Assembly (NCBI GenBank): GCA_012840085.1
Contig: DUMB01000080.1
Location: 1 to 64,000, forward strand
Reading direction: 5' to 3'
Length of the DNA stretch: 64,000 bases
Origin: Clostridiaceae bacterium
GTDB taxonomy: Bacteria > Bacillota > Clostridia > Acetivibrionales > DUMB01
Shown: positions 32,896-44,079 of the stretch, one piece after another
How the letters are laid out: each line of letters opens with the position of its first letter
Position numbering within the stretch: position 1 is the first letter of the stretch
Notes under the pieces: model-generated
What the model saw: the letters and a program-made list of their open reading frames with translations, nothing else
Told to the model about the DNA's origin: nothing
Database searches by the model: none
Translations under genes and position numbers: made by a program

Positions 32896-35148
32896 CTAAA
32901 CTTTTGTCAGATTCGCATATGCAGCCATAAGTCTTTTCATTCCGGCATTTTTAAATTTTATTTCCAGTTTAAGGTTTTCTCCTTCTCCTTCAGCAGCAGT
33001 AACCGTACCTATTCCGAACTTTTTGTGGACAACTGTGTCTCCGACATTGAACTGCTCTGTACTTCTACCGGTGGTTGCCGTATTTTGCACTTTCGGTTTG
33101 GAATTAGATACAGAAAAATAGTTGTTGTAATTACTGAAACTGTTGCTGTAATTACTGTAATTATTGTAATCATTGAAATACTGTCCTGACATGTAAGATG
33201 CTGCAGGTTCTTCCATGCCAAATACATCCTTCCCGTCCAGCAAGTCATCAGGAATTTCATCTACAAACCTCGACGGCCTGTTGTAGGAAGTATTTCCAAA
33301 CAGTGTCCTGCATTTGGTATTGGTGAGATACAGAAGTTCTTGTGCCCTGGTGATTCCAACATAGCACAATCTTCTTTCCTCTTCCAGTTCACTTTCACTA
33401 GACATTGACCTGTAGCCTGGGAAAATTCCTTCTTCCATTCCCGGAATAAAAACAACAGGAAATTCCAGCCCCTTTGCACTGTGAAGTGTCATCATGGAAA
33501 CACAGTCACTCTCTTCTTCGAAATTATCAATGTCCGAAACAAGAGATATCTGCGACAGGAAAGCCTCCAGGCCGCGTTCCTCACTCTGTTCCTCAAACTC
33601 CAATGCAATAGTCCTGAACTCTTTTATATTTTCAATACGGGAATTTGCTTCTTCCGTACCTTCCTGTTTCAATTCCCCAAGTAATCCCGATTTCTCTATT
33701 ACTTCATCAATCAGCTCAGGTACACTTACTGTTTCAGCAAGTATTTTAAATTTATTTATCATAGAAACAAAATCCTGAAGCCTTCTAGATGCTCTCTGGA
33801 GTTCAGGTATTTCTTCCGATGCGGAAATTACGCTAAATATGCTGCAGCCACGCTCAGAAGCTATTCTTCCCGCAGTCTCAATCGTGGTGTCGCCAATTCC
33901 TCTTCGCGGCGTATTTATTATTCTTTTTAAAGCCATGTCATCTGAAGAGTTCTGAATAAGCCTCAAATACCCAATTACATCCTTAATTTCCTTTCTGTCA
34001 TAAAACCTCAGACCGCCATAAATTTTGTAGGGTATTCCTTCTGTCATAAAAATATCTTCAAGCACGCGAGATTGTGCGTTCATGCGGTATAGTACAGCAA
34101 TATCCCTGTATTTTTTGCCTCCTCCTTCTACAAGCCGCTTAATCTCATTTGCAACATACATAGCTTCCTCGTGCTCATTTCCGGCTTGAAAGTACTGCAG
34201 TTTGGAACCCTTTTCATTTTCAGTCCAGAGTCTCTTGCTCTTTCTGCCGCCATTATTTCTTATAACATGGTTTGCAGCTTCAAGTATATTTTGTGTTGAT
34301 CTGTAGTTTTGTTCCAACTTAATTACTTTGCATTCATTAAACTCTCTCTCAAAATCCAAAATATTCCTTATATTTGCTCCGCGCCACATATAAATACACT
34401 GGTCATCATCGCCCACAACGCACAGGTTCCGGCTTCCCTGTGCCAAAAGGCTTACGAGTGCGTATTGTGCAGTATTTGTATCCTGGTATTCATCCACAAG
34501 TATATACCTGAACTTGCGATGATAATAGTCCAGTACCGGAGGATTATCCAGTAAAAGCCTGATGGTATGCAGTATTATATCATCGAAATCAACAGCATTA
34601 TTTGACTTAAGCTTCTTCTGATAGAGTTCATATATCCTCGCCACCTTGCCCAGACGATAGTCAGAAGCATTTATTTTGCTGTAAGTTTCGGGCTCAATCA
34701 TCTCATCCTTGGCTTTTCCTATTATTTCTAATACCATTTTGGGCGGAAAGTTCTTTTCATTAAGGTTAAGTTCTTTGAGGCAATCTTTTATTAATTTTTG
34801 CTGGTCGTCTGTATCAAATATTACAAAATTGTTGTTAAAACCGATCTTTTCAATATCTCTTCTGAGTATCCTCAGGCAAGTATAGTGAAACGTGCCCACC
34901 CAGATGCCTTCAGCCATATCCCCAAGAAGCGCCTCTGTTCTTTCCTTCATTTCCCTTGCAGCCTTGTTTGTAAAAGTAATGGCGAGAATATTGCCTGGAT
35001 GCACACCTTTCTCTTTTATTAGGTATGCAATTCTGTGTGTCAGTACACGGGTTTTTCCACTTCCCGCACCTGCAAGAATAAGAAGTGGTCCATCAGTATG
35101 TAGTACAGCTTCTCTTTGCTGTTTATTCAGTCCTTCTAAAATATTCAT
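32896..35148 (-). CDS. pcrA: ATP-dependent DNA helicase PcrA (UvrD/Rep family)
   Basis: This 750-residue SF1A helicase unwinds DNA 3' to 5' in repair and replication-conflict resolution. Walker A is in LAGAGSGKTRVLTHRIA, motif II in ILVDEYQDTNTAQY, motif III VVGDDDQCIYMWRGA, motif IV LEQNYRST, motif V MTLHSAKGLEFPVVFIPGMEEG, and motif VI EEERRLCYVGITRA. The C-terminal linker (about 655-690) is rich in Asn, Tyr and Ser, encoded by a short DNA repeat, and precedes a Tudor-like RNAP-binding domain (GDTVVHKKFGIGTV). It appears single-gene. An IS-end remnant adjoins its stop codon. Confidence 0.96.
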   Translation of the reverse strand: MNILEGLNKQQREAVLHTDGPLLILAGAGSGKTRVLTHRIAYLIKEKGVHPGNILAITFTNKAAREMKERTEALLGDMAEGIWVGTFHYTCLRILRRDIEKIGFNNNFVIFDTDDQQKLIKDCLKELNLNEKNFPPKMVLEIIGKAKDEMIEPETYSKINASDYRLGKVARIYELYQKKLKSNNAVDFDDIILHTIRLLLDNPPVLDYYHRKFRYILVDEYQDTNTAQYALVSLLAQGSRNLCVVGDDDQCIYMWRGANIRNILDFEREFNECKVIKLEQNYRSTQNILEAANHVIRNNGGRKSKRLWTENEKGSKLQYFQAGNEHEEAMYVANEIKRLVEGGGKKYRDIAVLYRMNAQSRVLEDIFMTEGIPYKIYGGLRFYDRKEIKDVIGYLRLIQNSSDDMALKRIINTPRRGIGDTTIETAGRIASERGCSIFSVISASEEIPELQRASRRLQDFVSMINKFKILAETVSVPELIDEVIEKSGLLGELKQEGTEEANSRIENIKEFRTIALEFEEQSEERGLEAFLSQISLVSDIDNFEEESDCVSMMTLHSAKGLEFPVVFIPGMEEGIFPGYRSMSSESELEEERRLCYVGITRAQELLYLTNTKCRTLFGNTSYNRPSRFVDEIPDDLLDGKDVFGMEEPAASYMSGQYFNDYNNYSNYSNSFSNYNNYFSVSNSKPKVQNTATTGRSTEQFNVGDTVVHKKFGIGTVTAAEGEGENLKLEIKFKNAGMKRLMAAYANLTKV

Positions 35149-35290
35149 AAATGTCTCCCTCTGTAAAGTGAATATGTTAGCTCTAAAGCTATCCGCAATG
35201 CTGTCTCATTATCCGGCACAGCCAGTTATATTAACATTACACTATATTAATATTTCACTATGGCTGTATCACAATGTGCCATAAATCAGA

Positions 35291-35323
35291 AAGGGACATT
35301 CCCCTTATCGGGTTATGTCCCTT
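35291..35323. repeat. Hairpin of the GGGACAT type between pcrA and hpf
   Basis: AAGGGACAT and ATGTCCCTT form a 9-bp stem, with an inner CCC/GGG. There is no T-run on either side, so it is a processing hairpin, weak terminator of hpf, or small relative of the palindromes at 5024 and 25704. Confidence 0.55.
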
Positions 35324-35374
35324 AACATTATACTTTATTTAATATTGTATAGCAAATTAATGCTATTTCATAAA

Positions 35375-35905
35375 TTAGTACTCAGGCTCAATAAGCCCGT
35401 AATTTCCATCTTTTCTCTTATAAACTACATTAGTATCTTTTGTCTCGGCATTAAAGAAAACAAAAAATTCATGCCCCAAAAGATTCATCTGCAGTATTGC
35501 TTCCTCAACAGTCATTGGTTTTGGTGAGAACTTCTTTGAGCGAACAACCTTGAATTCCTTTTCTTCCTCTATTTCCTCCTGTATAGCATAGTTCTCGATC
35601 CTTAAAGAGCCTTCACGAAGTTTCTTGGCAAGACGTGTCTTATATCTCCTTATTTGTCTTTCAAGAATATCAACGGATTTATCGATAGCAGCATACATAT
35701 CATCATTTTCTACTTCTGCTCTTAATAGCACACCATTGAATAAAATAGTAACTTCAAAAATATGCCTGTTCTTTTCCACACTCATCGTGACATTTGCTTC
35801 AGTATCTGCATCGAAGAACTTATTCAACTTGCTCAGTTTCTTGACTGCTCTTTCCTTCAAAGCATCTGTAACTTCCATGTTCTTTCCGCTTACTTTAATT
35901 TTCAT
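35375..35905 (-). CDS. hpf: Ribosome hibernation promoting factor, long form
   Basis: This 176-residue long Hpf dimerises 70S ribosomes into inactive 100S pairs in stationary phase. The N-terminal RaiA/YfiA domain (1-105) has MKIKVSGKNMEVTDALKERAVKKLSKL and the basic IRRYKTRLAKK. The C-terminal dimerisation domain has VVRSKKFSPKPMTVEEAILQMNLLGHEFFVFFNAETKDTNVVYKRKDGNYGLIEP. It has its own promoter about 50-80 bases upstream, next to a cluster of DnaA boxes. Confidence 0.96.
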   Translation of the reverse strand: MKIKVSGKNMEVTDALKERAVKKLSKLNKFFDADTEANVTMSVEKNRHIFEVTILFNGVLLRAEVENDDMYAAIDKSVDILERQIRRYKTRLAKKLREGSLRIENYAIQEEIEEEKEFKVVRSKKFSPKPMTVEEAILQMNLLGHEFFVFFNAETKDTNVVYKRKDGNYGLIEPEY

Positions 35906-35954
35906 GCTTCAACAACTCCTTTCGTAATACTGTTAAAGCTTATAATTAATATAT

Positions 35955-35983
35955 TCTATAATTAAAAAATAAATCCTTCACAA
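35955..35983 (-). promoter_or_regulatory. Candidate promoter of hpf
   Basis: On the minus strand, TTGTGA (35978-35983) and TATAGA (35955-35960) are 17 bases apart, followed after about 50 bases by the hpf start. Confidence 0.45.
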
Positions 35984-36166
35984 AAAATTTTTTATTTGTC
36001 ATTTTTAGAAAAAAAAGGACATTTCAATCTATAAACTGACAAATAATTTACAATTAGATTCTCAATGCACATTTTATTTTCACAATTATTACAATTACCT
36101 GTAATAATTTTTACCACCTTTAGACAAGTTTTAATCACAAAACGGGTGTTTTGTGTATATAATTAC

Positions 36167-36226
36167 TGTGGATAATGTGGATAAGACTGTGAATAAGTCA
36201 ATACCAAATATCTGAGCTGTGGATAA
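36167..36226 (-). promoter_or_regulatory. Cluster of four DnaA boxes
   Basis: TGTGGATAA, the complement of the consensus DnaA box TTATCCACA, occurs perfectly at 36167-36175, 36176-36184 and 36218-36226, plus one mismatch copy TGTGAATAA at 36188-36196. All face the same way and the first two are head to tail. The flank towards hpf is very AT-rich. There is no dnaA or dnaN nearby, so this resembles a DnaA-box cluster that titrates DnaA or lets it regulate hpf. The rest of the 35906-36273 gap holds only the hpf promoter and AT-rich sequence. Confidence 0.75.
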
Positions 36227-36273
36227 CCTTGTTACTTCTTTTTAACAGCATTGTTCTTATGTAGACTTTTTTA

Positions 36274-37398
36274 TTATCCCAGTGCCTTTGCCGTTTCTTT
36301 CAACTGCTTGCGGATTTCAATCTTCTGAGGACATTTCTTTTCGCACAATCCGCATTCTACGCACTCTTCAGCTTTCTTTTCCTTGTTGTTTTCACCTGTT
36401 CCTATTTTGCTGTATTCATTTCTGGCATAGTCAGTAAGACCATATACCTTGTGATAATTCATCAACAGGAAATTGTGAGGAATATTTATTCCCTGCGGAC
36501 AAGGCATACAATAATTACATCCTGTACAGTAAAGTTCTGCAAGGCGTTTTTTCTCTTCTATTGCCGCATTTACCGCTTCAAGCTCCTCAGCGCTCAGGCA
36601 GTCCTCGTTGGAAGCTATAAGTGCATTATCTTCCACCATTTTGATATTCTCCATACCAGAGAGGGCACAACTCACGTTTCTGTTGGCAATAACAAATCTG
36701 AGAGCTATTTCTGCACTGCTTTTAACTTTCCCGGGAAGAAGGTTTCTTATGACTTCCGAAGGAGCTCCAAGCCTTCCTCCTCCAACAGGTCCCATAACCA
36801 CAACGCCGAGGCCTTTATCATGAGCATACGCAATAGCCTGCTCATTACTGCTATCAAGAAGATTGTACTGACACAAAACAGTTTCAAAATACCCTGTATC
36901 GATAAGTTTTATCATATTTTCCGGCTTATCGTGAAATGAAAACGATATGTGTTTTATCAGCCCTTCCTCTTTTGCTTTGATGGCCTCAGACATAGGACCG
37001 TTTTTTACATTTATTTTCTCTTCGAAAAGAGCCCAGTTTATTCCCCACATGTGATAGAAATCTATATATTCTACATCCAACTCTTTAAGGGAACTTTCAA
37101 GCCTCTTTCTGTAATTTCTTCCCGAGCTGTCCTCAATAGGATTTTTCGTGGACACATATACCTTGTCCCTCCAGCCTTTAAGCGCCTTTCCTACAATAGA
37201 CTCACTCTTTCTTTCACAATAGCCGGGAGCGGTATCTATATAATTTACCCCAAGTTCAAAAGCCCTGTGGATAATTTTTATGCTTTCATCTTCATCATAA
37301 ACATTCTTTCCGTTTATTACCTTATATGGAAGTCTCATAGCTCCAAAACCAAGGGTCGAAATCTTTATACCTGTATTGCCGAAATCGCGGTACTGCAT
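36274..37398 (-). CDS. Aldo/keto reductase with C-terminal ferredoxin domain
   Basis: This 374-residue protein has an NADPH-type aldo/keto reductase barrel (about 1-275), with FGNTGIKISTLGFGAMRLP, YIDTAPGYCERKSE (catalytic Asp-Tyr), and DFYHMWGI (catalytic His). The C-terminal 100 residues carry two 4Fe-4S-type cysteine sets, CTGCNYCMPCPQGI and CVECGLCEKKCPQ. This architecture is common in anaerobes; it probably moves electrons between NAD(P)H, iron-sulfur centres and a carbonyl substrate, which is unknown. It is single-gene, separated from the GH2 gene by about 185 bases. Confidence 0.88.
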   Translation of the reverse strand: MQYRDFGNTGIKISTLGFGAMRLPYKVINGKNVYDEDESIKIIHRAFELGVNYIDTAPGYCERKSESIVGKALKGWRDKVYVSTKNPIEDSSGRNYRKRLESSLKELDVEYIDFYHMWGINWALFEEKINVKNGPMSEAIKAKEEGLIKHISFSFHDKPENMIKLIDTGYFETVLCQYNLLDSSNEQAIAYAHDKGLGVVVMGPVGGGRLGAPSEVIRNLLPGKVKSSAEIALRFVIANRNVSCALSGMENIKMVEDNALIASNEDCLSAEELEAVNAAIEEKKRLAELYCTGCNYCMPCPQGINIPHNFLLMNYHKVYGLTDYARNEYSKIGTGENNKEKKAEECVECGLCEKKCPQKIEIRKQLKETAKALG

Positions 37399-37582
37399 AA
37401 TATGCCACCTCTCCTTGTAATTTTATACTTGTAACTTTTTACATATGTATATCTTTTTATCATGTATTTATTCTATCAAAACTTATTCAAAAATCCAAAT
37501 GCAATAAGGATCGGTCGCGCTAACCGCTCCCTTTCAAAATCCGGCCGTCCTTCTTACTTGATCCTTCTCCGCTCCCCATCTC

Positions 37583-41048
<3,466 letters not shown>

Positions 41049-41867
41049 ATGGAAACTATATACCCGGTTATAACTACGATGGATATGCAATTGCCTTTCT
41101 ATGTTACAGGAGTAGGTTGTCAGAAAAATCAGGAAAATGTAAACAGGCCTTCCGGCTTTATGCACTACCAGTGGGCGTGCTCCCGGAAGGGAGAAGGCTG
41201 CCTTGAGATAGGCGGAAATGTCTATTCCATACCGGCGAAAACAGCTTTCTTTTTCAGGCCTGGAATTCCGCATAAATATTATGCAGTTAAACAACCTTGG
41301 GAAGTGCAATGGCTTACATTTGACGGGCATACCCTGCCTTCGCTTCTGGACTATCTTGGCATTGGGGATTGGGAAGTTGCACCGGATTTTAATACCGAAT
41401 ATTTTTATAACATAGCTATGAAAATTACTGCTCATTTGAAAAGCCAAAAAAGCAATTCCGTTTCAGAATGTTCAGCACTTTTATATACTTTTCTCACACG
41501 TACCGGGGCATTTGCCGGCAAAAAAGGAAACGATGAATATAATGACAGATTTGCTGCACTTAAGCCTGTTATCAGTTTCATGGAGAAAAATCTTTCTTCA
41601 GATATTTCTCTTTCAGAAATAGCACAAGTTATAGGTGTTACGCCCTCGCACCTCTGCAGGATGTTCAAGAAATGTTACAACATGTCAGTGTTCCAGTTTC
41701 TCACAAATATGAGAATACAAAAGAGCAAGCAGCTTCTTACACAGCATCCTGAGATGAAAATTAAGGAAATCTCCAAAAAAGCCGGCTATAATGATGCCAG
41801 CTATTTCAGCATGGTTTTTAAAAAGCTCGAGGGCATAACACCTCAGGAATTCAGAGGGACATACTGA
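41049..41867 (+). CDS. AraC-family transcriptional regulator with N-terminal cupin
   Basis: This 272-residue regulator has an N-terminal sugar-sensing cupin domain (about 1-140, with PAKTAFFFRPGIPHKYYAV) and a C-terminal pair of helix-turn-helix motifs (about 170-272), SLSEIAQVIGVTPSHLCRMFKK and KIKEISKKAGYNDASYFSMVFKKLEGITPQEFR. It probably activates the divergent GH2 gene when a galactoside is present; this is inferred from position. AGGGAG precedes ATG 41049. A decayed fragment of another AraC-type protein follows. Confidence 0.9.
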   Translation: METIYPVITTMDMQLPFYVTGVGCQKNQENVNRPSGFMHYQWACSRKGEGCLEIGGNVYSIPAKTAFFFRPGIPHKYYAVKQPWEVQWLTFDGHTLPSLLDYLGIGDWEVAPDFNTEYFYNIAMKITAHLKSQKSNSVSECSALLYTFLTRTGAFAGKKGNDEYNDRFAALKPVISFMEKNLSSDISLSEIAQVIGVTPSHLCRMFKKCYNMSVFQFLTNMRIQKSKQLLTQHPEMKIKEISKKAGYNDASYFSMVFKKLEGITPQEFRGTY

Positions 41868-41952
41868 TTTGAATATATCTTGAACTTTTGCTAATAAATA
41901 TGATCAGAAAAGGGCGTGTACTGGAAAACAAGAAAAAACCGGAATAAGTGTT

Positions 41953-42138
41953 ATGGAATTTTACAGAAATCTTATAATAGAAAAAGCAAAAAAAATGATA
42001 AGAGAAGGGTATCATAACTTTACGGAGATATCGGATATACTCGGCTATACTTCAATCCACTACTTCTCCAGGGCTTTCAAGAAAGCTACCGGTATGACAC
42101 CCTCTGAATATGCCATATCTGTTAAAATGAAAATTTAA
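41953..42138 (+). pseudogene. AraC-family DNA-binding domain fragment
   Basis: This 61-residue open frame is only the second helix-turn-helix of an AraC-type regulator: NFTEISDILGYTSIHYFSRAFKKATGMTPSEY. No sensor domain or first helix-turn-helix is in frame upstream. Its sequence differs clearly from the intact regulator 85 bases upstream, so it is a remnant of a separate gene rather than a duplicate. A weak start at 41953 exists, but a half-domain is unlikely to work. Confidence 0.75.
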
Positions 42139-42164
42139 TTTTATAGAAGAAAATATAATTACAC

Positions 42165-43403
42165 TTAACCCTTGTTTTCTATTTCAAATCTTTTTCCTTC
42201 CCAGTTGCGTAAAACTGCTTTTTCCTTTCCTATCCACATTAAATAGTTGGGCAGAATAGGCGTCTTACCCAATCCTCCGGGACCGTTAACAATATATGTC
42301 GGTATAGCCAATCCCGAAGTATGCCCTCTCAGAGATTCCATGATCTCCAGGCCTTCTTCAAGCTTTACCCAGAAATGCGACGTGCCTTTAACCGTCTTTG
42401 GATGAAAAATGTAGTATGGTTTAACTCTTATCTTAAGAAGGCTTTGATTTAGTTTTCTTACCACATACTTGTTATTGTTGACGCCATTTAGCAGTACCAT
42501 CTGATTACCCAGAGGAATACCTGCATCAGCCAGCATTTCACACGCCCTTTTTGACTCCTCTGTAATCTCCATGGGACTGTTAAAATGTACATTCACATAA
42601 ACGGGATGGTATTTTTTCAGTATACTCACCAATTCAGGAGTTATACGCTGAGGGAGTGTTACAGGTGCTCTTGTTCCAAAGCGTATAATCTCTACGTGCT
42701 TAATGCTTCTCAGCTCAGAAAGAATCCATTCTATAGTTAAATCACTGAGCATAAATGCATCTCCGCCCGTTACCAGAACATCCCTTATTTCCTTGTTCTC
42801 CCTGACATAGTTTATGGCTTTGACCAATTTATCCTTTGAAGAGTGGGTATCGCATTCTCCTATTAACCTTCTCCTCTGGCAGAACCTGCAATACATGCCG
42901 CACATGTTTGTAACTTTAATAATAAGCCTGTCGGGATATCTCCTTGTTATCAGCTCTTCAGGTGTCGACCCGCTTTCATCCATAGGATCAAGCTCTCCCC
43001 TTGGATCAAGCTCACTTATGGAAGGTATGGCTTGCCGTCTTATGGGGCATGATGGATTATCAGGGTCAACAAGCGACAGATAATACGGAGATACAGCATA
43101 TCTGTATAATTCTCCGACCTTCGCAATACTTTCCTTATCCTCAGCGGAAAGATTAATTATGTCACTGATATCCTCTACACTGCTAAATCTGTTTTGAAGC
43201 TGCCATTTGTAGTCGCTCCATTGCTCTTCTGTGGCATTGAGCTTTTCAAGAATCTTTCTCTTCTGATATTTAATTCTTTCATCATCTTCTATACCTGTTT
43301 TGATTTTGTGCTTAACAGCTTCATAATCATCGATGCTATGTTTTAATCTTAAAAACCTCTCCTGATTTGTATTTAATTCCTTACACAAATTATTATTTAA
43401 CAT
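42165..43403 (-). CDS. eam: Glutamate 2,3-aminomutase (radical SAM, KamA family)
   Basis: This 412-residue radical SAM, PLP-dependent enzyme converts L-alpha-glutamate to beta-glutamate, a compatible solute. The CX3CX2C cluster ligands are C168, C172 and C175, and the PLP lysine is K380 in GPGGLGK. The substrate-specificity sites decide the call: where lysine 2,3-aminomutase has Asp in CDLS and VDAPGG, this protein has K336 (FHPKTVKG) and N373 (VNGPGG). From memory, C. difficile glutamate 2,3-aminomutase has Lys332 and Asn369, at the same spacing. It lies downstream of a c-di-AMP riboswitch and terminator with a dedicated promoter. GGGGGG precedes ATG 43403. Confidence 0.88.
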   Translation of the reverse strand: MLNNNLCKELNTNQERFLRLKHSIDDYEAVKHKIKTGIEDDERIKYQKRKILEKLNATEEQWSDYKWQLQNRFSSVEDISDIINLSAEDKESIAKVGELYRYAVSPYYLSLVDPDNPSCPIRRQAIPSISELDPRGELDPMDESGSTPEELITRRYPDRLIIKVTNMCGMYCRFCQRRRLIGECDTHSSKDKLVKAINYVRENKEIRDVLVTGGDAFMLSDLTIEWILSELRSIKHVEIIRFGTRAPVTLPQRITPELVSILKKYHPVYVNVHFNSPMEITEESKRACEMLADAGIPLGNQMVLLNGVNNNKYVVRKLNQSLLKIRVKPYYIFHPKTVKGTSHFWVKLEEGLEIMESLRGHTSGLAIPTYIVNGPGGLGKTPILPNYLMWIGKEKAVLRNWEGKRFEIENKG

Positions 43404-43460
43404 ACAACCTACCCCCCTGATTTTAGTAAATCCATTAATACCATTGCCACCTTATTTTTT

Positions 43461-43530
43461 ATGCGAATTCATATAATCAGCGCAAACTTAGCATAATCAG
43501 CACGAATTTCGTATAATCAACACAATTACA
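43461..43530. repeat. 20-bp degenerate tandem repeat
   Basis: Three exact-length units, ATATAATCAGCGCAAACTTA, GCATAATCAGCACGAATTTC and GTATAATCAACACAATTACA, with a half unit before them. Confidence 0.85.
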
Positions 43531-43713
43531 GAAACTTTATTGGTATAAAACCACATTAATCCCATTATGCCCCAAAATGTTTACATGTAGCTAATAAAGG
43601 CGGCTTACCAGGTATGTAAAAATTTTACGGTCACTTTTTTATAAGTCCACTTTATTTGCTATAAAGCTTTTATATTTATGAAATATTGCATTAGTAACAA
43701 GTCTATTTATTAT

Positions 43714-43782
43714 GCATGGGAAAACGTATTTCTTTTGCCTGAAAAAATCCGTTTACTTTGCCTGGGAAAACACACTTCCCTT
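43714..43782. repeat. 23-bp degenerate tandem repeat
   Basis: Three exact-length units beginning GCATGGGAAAACGTATTTC, GCCTGAAAAAATCCGTTTA and GCCTGGGAAAACACACTTC. Confidence 0.85.
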
Positions 43783-43793
43783 AGGCGATAAAA

Positions 43794-43831
43794 AAAGCAG
43801 TTCATCACCTAACCTAAGTGAAAACTGCTTT
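43794..43831 (-). terminator. Riboswitch expression-platform terminator
   Basis: On the minus strand, AAAGCAGTT-TTCAC and GTGATGAACTGCTTT pair over most of their length, followed by TTTTTTTATC. It lies about 20-60 bases downstream of the c-di-AMP aptamer, so it is the likely on/off element for eam. Confidence 0.85.
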
Positions 43832-43849
43832 ATAGGCAAAATTAGAAAC

Positions 43850-43990
43850 AATCTTCCCTTCAAAGCTTTCGAGGTTAGCTGACGGATTCGGACTGAAAGG
43901 AAATTAGCCCTACCGGAAAATATTCCGGATTCACCCCATAATTGGTTCCCCCGTATCCTGTTATTTCAGAAAAACAGGAATTCAGCAATT
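43850..43990 (-). ncRNA. Cyclic di-AMP riboswitch (ydaO/yuaA leader)
   Basis: The minus strand reads GGATACGGGGGAACCAAT, then GGGGTGAATCC, GGTAGGGCTA and GTCCGAATCCGTCAGCTAACCTCG, in the order and wording of the ydaO aptamer (compare Bacillus GCGGGGGACCCAAU...GGGGUGAAUCC...GUAGGGCUA...CCGAAUCCGUCAGCUAACCUCG). Such riboswitches turn genes off when c-di-AMP is bound, typically potassium and osmolyte transporters or wall hydrolases. Here the next gene is eam. Edges are approximate. Confidence 0.93.
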
Positions 43991-44044
43991 AACATATTGA
44001 CTTTTTGATAAACATTAGTATTAATTTACTTAATTGTTATAATC

Positions 44045-44074
44045 ATTATAATATATATGCGGCAAATTAGTCAA
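44045..44074 (-). promoter_or_regulatory. Promoter of the riboswitch-eam unit
   Basis: On the minus strand, TTGACT (44069-44074) and TATAAT (44045-44050) have an 18-base spacer and lie about 55 bases upstream of the aptamer, right after the stop of the preceding gene. Confidence 0.7.
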
Positions 44075-44079
44075 ATTGT

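Larger units (their letters stand above)
43404..43793. other. Long leader between riboswitch terminator and eam
   Basis: This 390-base leader holds the eam ribosome site, a 20-bp tandem repeat (43461-43530) and a 23-bp tandem repeat (43714-43782), both listed. I see no second riboswitch or gene. Confidence 0.5.

Noticed and set aside
36000-36230. Chromosomal replication origin
   Set aside because: DnaA boxes and AT-rich DNA are present, but dnaA, dnaN, recF and gyr genes are absent, so I only call a DnaA-box cluster.
42165-43403. Lysine 2,3-aminomutase
   Set aside because: The family fits, but both lysine-binding Asp positions are replaced by Lys336 and Asn373, the glutamate-enzyme pattern.
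43461-43782. CRISPR-like arrays at tandem repeats
   Set aside because: The units are contiguous and degenerate, with no unique spacers and no cas genes, so these are simple tandem repeats.
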